Shown here: piece by piece, positions 58,349-64,000 of the stretch
Layout: every line of letters starts with the position of its first letter
Position numbering within the stretch: the stretch's first letter is position 1
Assembly (NCBI RefSeq): GCF_020623625.1
Contig: NC_060201.1
Coordinates: 1,605,682-1,669,681 of the forward strand
Length of the DNA stretch: 64,000 nt
Source: Saccharomycodes ludwigii
Lineage: Eukaryota; Ascomycota; Saccharomycetes; Saccharomycodales; Saccharomycodaceae
Reading direction: 5' to 3'
Notes under the pieces: model-generated
Database searches by the model: none
What the model saw: the letters and a program-made list of their open reading frames with translations, nothing else
What the model was told of the DNA's origin: nothing
Position numbers and translations under genes: made by a program

Positions 58349-61237
58349 ATGTCTGCGTTAAATGTGTTGACTATTGGCGATAATCCAAATATTATCTTAT
58401 ATTCATGGAGGTTTTCTTTAACTTCATCTATTGCTTTAACCCATGTTGGTTCATTAGCCAACGTTTTAAACTCTGTGACACCACCAGAAGAAGCTCATAT
58501 AACTATTGAATTTGGTTCTAAAAATTATAGTTTAGATTTCCAAAAAGTTAATTTATTTCCACAATTAAACGATTTATTAACTTATTTTAATGAAAATAGT
58601 GGTAACACTACTTTGGAAAAGTTCGATATTGTTATTTTGAGTGGTAGTTCCTTACAGGAGTTAAGTTCGATTTCGTCTAATTTAAATTCTATATTGGCTC
58701 CATCTTCCAAGATTTTTGTAGAGGGTTCAGCTTTTATCAATTTAGAGTCCTTTGTTAAAATGTCTATTGGCAATGACCAATTAAAAATTTTCACCATATT
58801 AACAGATTGTGATTTTCGTCAAGTTAATTCCACTACCTTTAAGAAGTTTGGCAATGTGGAAAATAAAATTTATTTGGGTGAATCTGTTATAAAAAGTGGT
58901 GCTACTAGTGGTAATACTACAGCTACTAGCAGATATTCTGCAGAGAGTTCCGATCTAATTGCTACATTTTCTAAACTATTTGCTAAACTTTTCAATAATT
59001 TAGAAAATTTAAGTATTTCGGTTTGCGGATTGAACCCAAGTGAGTTTTTGATTCAGCAGTGGAAGTTAGCTTTGCCAGCGGTATCTTTTGATCCATTGCT
59101 AATTCTATTAGAAATTTCCAAACCTATTGAATTAAGCGAGCAAATTTTAGCCAAACCGTTAATTAGTGGATTAATTACCGAATTGGTCAATATTTCTATG
59201 AGTATGGGTTTGAAATTACCCAATGGATATGACAATGAAAATGACCTATTGCAAATATGGGGTAGTTCCTATGCCAACAGTGATGATGTGCCTAAATTGG
59301 TTTATCATTTTATTAACCGTCAATGTTCTTTAGATGTTGATATGTTACTGTTACAGCCTATATTGTTGGCTGATGACTATGGTATTAAGACGCCATACTT
59401 AGAGTTTTTATATTCTATGATTTGTCAATACGAAAAGATTAACGTAGGTGAAAGCAAATGGTTTATTAGAAGATCCGATCATGAATTAGAATTAGCCAAT
59501 GTAAAATCGGTCAATGGCAGCAGTGCAAATGCAGATAATAATAGCAACTCAAACAATACAATTTGGAAATCCAAATATGATTCATTGAATCAAGAATTTA
59601 TTCAATCTAGTGAATCTTATGAAAACCAGATTAATCAATACAATACTCAAATTAATGAAATTCAAGGTCAATTATCAGTCCAAGAGCGTCAATTAAATAG
59701 TATTAAATCAGAAAGAGATCATTTGTTAACTTCTATTGATAATCAACAAAAAGAAATTGCTGAATTGAAATCTAGTGCTACCGCTAATAGTAAAAAATCT
59801 ATAGATGATCAGGATTTTAATGGCGTACCAGAGGGTCATCGTATGAATAGTGGTAGTAATAGCCCATTTGATAAGGATGCCTTTAAAGATGTAGAGGACG
59901 TTACTCTTTATGGTGTCCAATATGGCTCACCACAACAACAACAACAACAACAACAGAAAACGGGTGGTACTTCGAATCCAGATAACAGTGTTAATACCGT
60001 TGCTCCAAATAATTATAACAAAAATCCAAGCCCTACTGGGAACACTACTGCTACAAGCTCCGAACTGTTGCAAATGAAGGAACGCGAGCTAGAATTAAAA
60101 AAACGTGAATTAGAGTTACAAGAACGTGAAATTGAATTACAAAAACAAATGAACGTGCAGTATAATATTAATGGGAATAATAAATTTTCAGGTCCACCGC
60201 AACAACAGTTGCAGTCTCCATTACAACCACCACCTCAAGTGCCACCACCACCACAACAACAACAACAACAACAACAACAACAGCAGCAACACAGAGCCAT
60301 GCATGGTGCCCAGTTACCTAAAATACATACGCAGATGCCACCACAGCAACAGCAAATAGGAGCAACGCCTGGATACAATATGAACAATTTTCCATCTCAA
60401 ATCCCACAACAACAATATGGTATGCCACAATTTAATAACAACAACATGAAGTCTAACGGTAGTAGAATTCCATCTGGACAACAACAACCTGCTCAGCCAT
60501 ACCATCCACAGTTTACAAAGACAAGTAGAAAGAATAGAGTTAGTAACATGCATAATTTAAAGAGTGCATCAAGAGTTGGACTGAATGAAGTCTTTAAAGG
60601 GAATAATTCTCCCGGTGGAGTGAATAATGGTCCAATTCCAACATCAGCTTCAGCCTCTTTACCATCAGGTGCATTAAATACTAGTAATAGCAGTAATAAT
60701 TTAAGATACAATTCTATAAGTGGTGCCTCTCTAAATAACGGATATCCAGGCCTAGGAGGTGGACCAGGATCTTCTGGTAAATTTAATAATGGCTTAATGC
60801 AAGGTAATTTGAGAAATACAAATTCTAGCAGCATGATCCAATTGAATCATCAATTTGACAATACTAATCTTAATAGTAATAATACTGTTGGTGGTAATAG
60901 AACACCTCCACAACAACAACAACAGCCAATATCACTAGGTAATAATAATAATGATAATAATAACAATAATAATAATGGCAGTGCACCCAACAATAACAAT
61001 GTTATAAGTTTTGGTAATAGCTCTGCAAACAATAATAATCCAAGTGATCCTAATACTGCTGGATCAACTGTTCAAAATGGTGATACAACTGCTCCTACTA
61101 CTGCAGGTACTACAACGACTTCTACTCCACTTGCTGGACCAGGGGGCGATACTAAGGCAGAAACTGGTAAAAAAGATGCTAATGAGGGTAAAAAGAAAAA
61201 AAAGAAATTTGGTAATTTATTTCACAAAAAGAAATGA
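58349..61237 (+). CDS. SVL3/PAM1: Svl3/Pam1 family cell-cortex protein
   Basis: This is the single counterpart of the S. cerevisiae WGD pair Svl3 (YPL032C) and Pam1 (YDR251W), proteins found at the bud neck and cell cortex whose molecular role is unclear. The 962 residues exceed both (about 825-830). The N-terminal third (1-370), beginning MSALNVLTIGDNPNIILYSWR, is folded and conserved and resembles a ketopantoate-reductase-like Rossmann arrangement, by inference. Heptad-rich coiled coils lie at about 405-475 and 571-602 (MKERELELKKRELEL). The rest is Gln, Pro and Asn low complexity with several CAA/CAG runs. The extreme C-terminus is a Lys-rich tail ending FGNLFHKKK, a plausible membrane-binding patch. 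Neighbours EGD1 and MET31/32 confirm the identification. Confidence 0.9.
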   Translation: MSALNVLTIGDNPNIILYSWRFSLTSSIALTHVGSLANVLNSVTPPEEAHITIEFGSKNYSLDFQKVNLFPQLNDLLTYFNENSGNTTLEKFDIVILSGSSLQELSSISSNLNSILAPSSKIFVEGSAFINLESFVKMSIGNDQLKIFTILTDCDFRQVNSTTFKKFGNVENKIYLGESVIKSGATSGNTTATSRYSAESSDLIATFSKLFAKLFNNLENLSISVCGLNPSEFLIQQWKLALPAVSFDPLLILLEISKPIELSEQILAKPLISGLITELVNISMSMGLKLPNGYDNENDLLQIWGSSYANSDDVPKLVYHFINRQCSLDVDMLLLQPILLADDYGIKTPYLEFLYSMICQYEKINVGESKWFIRRSDHELELANVKSVNGSSANADNNSNSNNTIWKSKYDSLNQEFIQSSESYENQINQYNTQINEIQGQLSVQERQLNSIKSERDHLLTSIDNQQKEIAELKSSATANSKKSIDDQDFNGVPEGHRMNSGSNSPFDKDAFKDVEDVTLYGVQYGSPQQQQQQQQKTGGTSNPDNSVNTVAPNNYNKNPSPTGNTTATSSELLQMKERELELKKRELELQEREIELQKQMNVQYNINGNNKFSGPPQQQLQSPLQPPPQVPPPPQQQQQQQQQQQQHRAMHGAQLPKIHTQMPPQQQQIGATPGYNMNNFPSQIPQQQYGMPQFNNNNMKSNGSRIPSGQQQPAQPYHPQFTKTSRKNRVSNMHNLKSASRVGLNEVFKGNNSPGGVNNGPIPTSASASLPSGALNTSNSSNNLRYNSISGASLNNGYPGLGGGPGSSGKFNNGLMQGNLRNTNSSSMIQLNHQFDNTNLNSNNTVGGNRTPPQQQQQPISLGNNNNDNNNNNNNGSAPNNNNVISFGNSSANNNNPSDPNTAGSTVQNGDTTAPTTAGTTTTSTPLAGPGGDTKAETGKKDANEGKKKKKKFGNLFHKKK

Positions 61238-61963
61238 GAAAAAACAATATCCTTTTTTTTTTTTTTTTGTTTTTTTTTTTAATATTGTATTGTAATGTAT
61301 TGTATTGTAGATTTTATTGATTAATTGATTGAAAAGAAAGTAAATATAATAAAATAACATTAAAAATATATATAAGTAGTTGAGTAAAAAAAAAAGAATT
61401 TTTATTGATCAAGTTATTTCTTATTCTTTTATTTTAACACATTAGATATTTGAACATCTCTTAATGATTGAGATGACCGGTTCATTTTTTTTAAATTTAC
61501 TTTTGAAAAGGATTAAAATTGTATAATATTTTTTTTTTTTTTTTTTCTTTTTTGTTTTCTGATTATCCGTTGGCATTTCGGATTACAGGGTAGAAAATTC
61601 GTACTATGTGATTTTATTTTTATTTTTTTTTCTTATTTTTTTTCTTATTTTTTTGGTGATAAAGCACCGCAGTAACAAAAGGAAGGCTAAACGTTATATG
61701 TAATTATTCTTTGATAGAATTTGGTTGCAGTTGACGATTTTGTATTGTCATTTGGAATTTAATATAAAAATAACCAACAAGACGAAACAAAACACATAGA
61801 AAAAAATTTTTTTTTTTTTTTTTTTTTTTTTTCATTCTATTTCTCTTTCTCTCATTATTATCGTTCTGTTTGTCTTTTTATTACTAATTATAACTGTTTA
61901 CCTAAACAATTCAGTAACCCCATATTTTACATAACAAATAGCAAAAACATACAACTAGAAAGC
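61238..61963. promoter_or_regulatory. EGD1 promoter and SVL3/PAM1 3' side
   Basis: This 726-bp tandem intergenic region contains an inverted pair TTATCCG (61563-61569) and TTTCGGATTA (61576-61585), T-rich runs around 61528-61545 and 61622-61655, and a T27 tract at about 61806-61832 followed by a pyrimidine-rich leader. No gene was recognised. Confidence 0.5.
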
Positions 61964-62452
61964 ATGCCAATTGATCAAGAAAAGTTAGCCAGATTGCAAA
62001 AATTATCCGCCAATAATAAAGTTGGTGGTATTAGAAGAAAGCAAGTCAATTCCTCTTCCAAAGGTCAATCTAAAGATGATACGAAGTTACAAAGCCAAGT
62101 TAGTAAATTAAATAGTGTCAACATTAGAGATGTTGCTGAGGCTAACTTCTTTAAAGAAGATGGTACTGTTTTGCATTTTGACACAGTTGGTATTCAAACG
62201 GCCCCACAACACAATACCACCGTTTTTTATGGTACTGCCAAAGAAAAACAATTACAAGATTTATTTCCAACTATCATTCCACAAATGGGTCAAGATTCTA
62301 TTAATGCTTTGACTCAAATGGCCAATCAAATTAAGGACATGCAGGAAAAGGAGAAGTCTACTGCCGGTCAAGACGCTAAGGAGGGTGATAAAAAAGAGGA
62401 AGATGGTATTCCAACCTTAGTTGAAGGCCAAACTTTTGACGATGTTGAATGA
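61964..62452 (+). CDS. EGD1: Nascent polypeptide-associated complex beta subunit
   Basis: The beta subunit of NAC binds ribosomes near the exit tunnel and pairs with the alpha subunit to handle nascent chains. The 162 residues match Egd1 (157) and its paralogue Btt1 (149); this gene is the single pre-duplication copy. The N-terminus [25 protein letters not shown] contains the ribosome-binding basic motif GGIRRK, given here as two adjoining parts. The NAC domain follows (residues about 45-105: [39 protein letters not shown]). The C-terminus is acidic. Codon choice is strongly biased to GGT, TTG, CCA and AAG, which suggests high expression. Confidence 0.96.
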   Translation: MPIDQEKLARLQKLSANNKVGGIRRKQVNSSSKGQSKDDTKLQSQVSKLNSVNIRDVAEANFFKEDGTVLHFDTVGIQTAPQHNTTVFYGTAKEKQLQDLFPTIIPQMGQDSINALTQMANQIKDMQEKEKSTAGQDAKEGDKKEEDGIPTLVEGQTFDDVE

Positions 62453-62804
62453 TTTATGTAAGGTATTATTTCTAAAAAGCCCTTTATGTATAAAATCTTT
62501 TATTTTTTATTTTTTATTTTTTGCTTTTTATTTTTTATTTTTTATTTTTTATTTTTTAATTTTTAAATTTTTTTTTTTTCACTTTTTGTCCTTTTTTTTT
62601 CTTTCTCTGTTATATATATATATATATATATGCAGAGGGTCGAATTTCTTGAGAAATCTTGCCATCTTATTTTCTACGGACTTTTATTTAAGAGAAGGAA
62701 AGAAAAAAGAAAAGAAAAGAAAAGAAAAGAAAAGAAAAGAGAATGAAAAAACTTTTTTTTTTTACATGTGGTCAATACATAGTTAAATATGTCATTAAAC
62801 GTGC
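62453..62804. other. Convergent EGD1-MET31/32 region made of simple repeats
   Basis: This 352-bp region lies between converging genes. It has (TTTTTA)n at 62499-62560, a (TA)n run at 62611-62632 and (AAAAG)n at 62708-62741. Nothing coding was recognised. Confidence 0.6.
62499..62560. repeat. (TTTTTTA)n array after EGD1
   Basis: About nine copies of six T plus A, with one GC interruption, start some 45 bases after the EGD1 stop codon. Confidence 0.9.
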
Positions 62805-63557
62805 CTAATCATTTTGCTCTTGCTGTTTATGACGATTACGTGAAATCGTTGTTTTAACTTCACTTGGTGGTCTTTCAGGCATAACACCACCATTCTTCTC
62901 CATTAATTTTTTCTTATTCCTATTACATGTCTTTGTGCCCATATGCCTCCTCATCGCATCTTTACGTGCAAAGCCAGTAAAACACATGGGACAAATATGT
63001 AAATTTCCATTATTATGATAATGTGCCTTATAATGCTGTTTATAATCAAGTATTTTATAAAAGGTTGACGGACATAATTCGCATTGATATTCTCCCTGTA
63101 CCAGTTTACTGGATGAATATTTATTTGAATTAGAACTAGGTGATTTAGTATTGTTTCCATTATTTATACTATTCATGGGAGAATTCTGATTGTATACCAA
63201 ATATTCTGATTGTATATTGGAATCTACACCTTGAATATTACTATTATTATTATAAATAGGAAATGGCGAATCATTACGGCTGCTGCTGCCAGTGCTGCTT
63301 ACACTATTCTTATGTACTTTTTTAGTATTATTTGGATGTAGAGGAGCACCCCCGTTTGATGCGCCGATCTTAACTCTGTTTAATAACTCTTGTATTATAG
63401 GATCTATTTTATTAGCATGTATTGTAGTTGATACTATAGCCTCTGCTGCCTGCTGGAAGAATAAATAATCTTCATCGCTTAGTAGGCTATTGTTATTATT
63501 ATTAGTAGTAGTTGTATCATCCAGAGAATTTTCACCTTTAAATATATCCATATCCAT
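62805..63557 (-). CDS. MET31/MET32: Met31/Met32-type zinc-finger regulator of sulfur genes
   Basis: Met31 and Met32 are C2H2 proteins that bind AAACTGTGG-type sites and recruit the activator Met4 to sulfur amino acid genes. This 250-residue gene is the single counterpart of that WGD pair (177 and 191 residues) and is longer through Asn/Ser-rich sequence in residues 70-155. Two zinc fingers lie at about residues 155-215: CELCPSTFYKILDYKQHYKAH and, as the better conserved one, CPMCFTGFARKDAMRRHMG followed by TKTCNRNKKKL, which matches the Met32 second finger and its C-terminal Cys ligand. Its place after EGD1 in convergent orientation is that of YDR252W-YDR253C and YPL037C-YPL038W. A sulfur-regulatory module lies upstream at 63814-63859. 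Confidence 0.93.
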   Translation of the reverse strand: MDMDIFKGENSLDDTTTTNNNNNSLLSDEDYLFFQQAAEAIVSTTIHANKIDPIIQELLNRVKIGASNGGAPLHPNNTKKVHKNSVSSTGSSSRNDSPFPIYNNNSNIQGVDSNIQSEYLVYNQNSPMNSINNGNNTKSPSSNSNKYSSSKLVQGEYQCELCPSTFYKILDYKQHYKAHYHNNGNLHICPMCFTGFARKDAMRRHMGTKTCNRNKKKLMEKNGGVMPERPPSEVKTTISRNRHKQQEQND

Positions 63558-63764
63558 TATTTACGTGTATATATTTTAATATTTGATGTGTTAGTTATGT
63601 TCAACTTCCTTGATTATGTTATTCTCTATGTCTCTATCCTTTTCTTTTCAGATCGATATATATATATATATACATATTATAGGTGTAAATTATACAAAAT
63701 CCTTTGTATGATTGAATTAAAATCCACACTTTTTGTTATGTAAGAAATGACTTTTTCCTTATTT

Positions 63765-63800
<36 letters not shown>

Positions 63801-63813
63801 TACTATAAAATAG

Positions 63814-63826
63814 CACGTGATATTAC
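63814..63826 (-). promoter_or_regulatory. Cbf1-Met28-Met4 composite site
   Basis: On the minus strand these 13 bases read GTAATATCACGTG. This is a perfect match to the RYAATNNCACGTG element at which Cbf1 occupies the E-box and Met4-Met28 read the flanking RYAAT. It is about 260 bases upstream of the MET31/MET32 ATG and oriented toward it. Confidence 0.7.
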
Positions 63827-63827
63827 T

Positions 63828-63846
63828 CCACAGTTATTGCACGTGA
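63828..63846. promoter_or_regulatory. Met31/Met32 site fused to a second Cbf1 E-box
   Basis: CCACAGTT at 63828-63835 is the complement of the AACTGTGG Met31/Met32 core. CACGTGA follows at 63840-63846. A GGTGGCG at 63853-63859 also resembles the 3' part of a Met31/Met32 site. The close packing suggests cooperative binding. Confidence 0.65.
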
Positions 63847-64000
63847 CGCAAAGGTGGCGTACATTTCAAATGTAAATCACGTTTAAAAACAAAAGCAAAA
63901 AAAAAAAAAAAAAAAAAAAAATTAAGCAAGAAAATATCAATGAAATATAATTGCAAGAATAATAAATGGAAAAATACGTCTAAGAACACAAATGCTTGCT

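Larger units (their letters stand above)
63558..64000. promoter_or_regulatory. MET31/MET32 promoter region
   Basis: The last 443 bases contain a (TA)n run at 63656-63670, an A28 tract (about 63769-63796), a compact cluster of Cbf1 and Met31/32 sites at 63814-63859, a further TCACGT half site at 63877-63882, and another A tract (about 63897-63920). The next gene to the right is outside the window, so the cluster could also serve it. Confidence 0.65.

Overview
This window is a nuclear chromosome segment of a budding yeast (Saccharomycotina). It is strongly AT-rich. It holds 26 protein-coding genes with no visible introns, separated by intergenic DNA full of A/T homopolymers and short tandem repeats. 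Every long reading frame can be matched, by motifs I recognise and by gene order, to a Saccharomyces cerevisiae gene or family. Gene order as I remember it from S. cerevisiae shows that two duplicated tracks are interleaved here. One is chromosome IV right arm YDR234W-YDR253C. The other is made of its sister pieces, YDL206W-YDL209C and YPL022W-YPL038W. Relative orientation is conserved throughout, except that SWI1 (YPL016W) is flipped. Gene pairs that are duplicated in S. cerevisiae (VHS1/SKS1, PAM1/SVL3, BTT1/EGD1, MET32/MET31) occur once here. The organism therefore most likely separated before the whole-genome duplication (WGD). The extreme AT content, poly-Asn insertions and homopolymers would suit Saccharomycodaceae (for example a Saccharomycodes-like yeast), but that is inference and not proven by the sequence.

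Layout. Positions 1-21 kb: LYS4 (lysine biosynthesis), PRP42 (U1 snRNP), a YDL206W-type cation/Ca2+ exchanger, FMN1 (riboflavin kinase), GLE1 (mRNA export), MRPL7 (mitochondrial ribosome), SEC26 (beta-COP), a YDR239C homologue and SNU56 (U1 snRNP). Positions 21-32 kb: NHP2 (H/ACA snoRNP), a TPN1-like vitamin B6 permease that is out of place relative to S. cerevisiae, CWC2 and PRP28 (splicing), PEX5 (peroxisomal import receptor) and MNN10 (mannosyltransferase). Positions 32-45 kb: SWI1 (SWI/SNF), RAD1 (repair nuclease), MET12 (methylenetetrahydrofolate reductase), RMI1 (recombination) and TRS23 (TRAPP). Positions 45-64 kb: a VHS1/SKS1 kinase behind a 2.1 kb intergenic region, a gluconokinase (YDR248C), ERG10, SUV3, TRM44, a SVL3/PAM1 protein, EGD1 (NAC beta) and a MET31/MET32 zinc-finger regulator.

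The genes are independent eukaryotic transcription units, not an operon. Four splicing factors (PRP42, SNU56, CWC2, PRP28) lie within 26 kb, which reflects ancestral order. I found no tRNA, rRNA, snoRNA, transposon, LTR, CRISPR or centromere that I can support. The most informative non-coding signals are a composite Cbf1-Met4/Met31-32 module upstream of the MET31/MET32 gene, a recurrent TTCGGAT/TTCCGAA promoter motif, twin Rap1-like sites between TPN1 and CWC2, and Reb1-like sites. I did not find a new multi-gene system; this is mainly a conserved housekeeping region.
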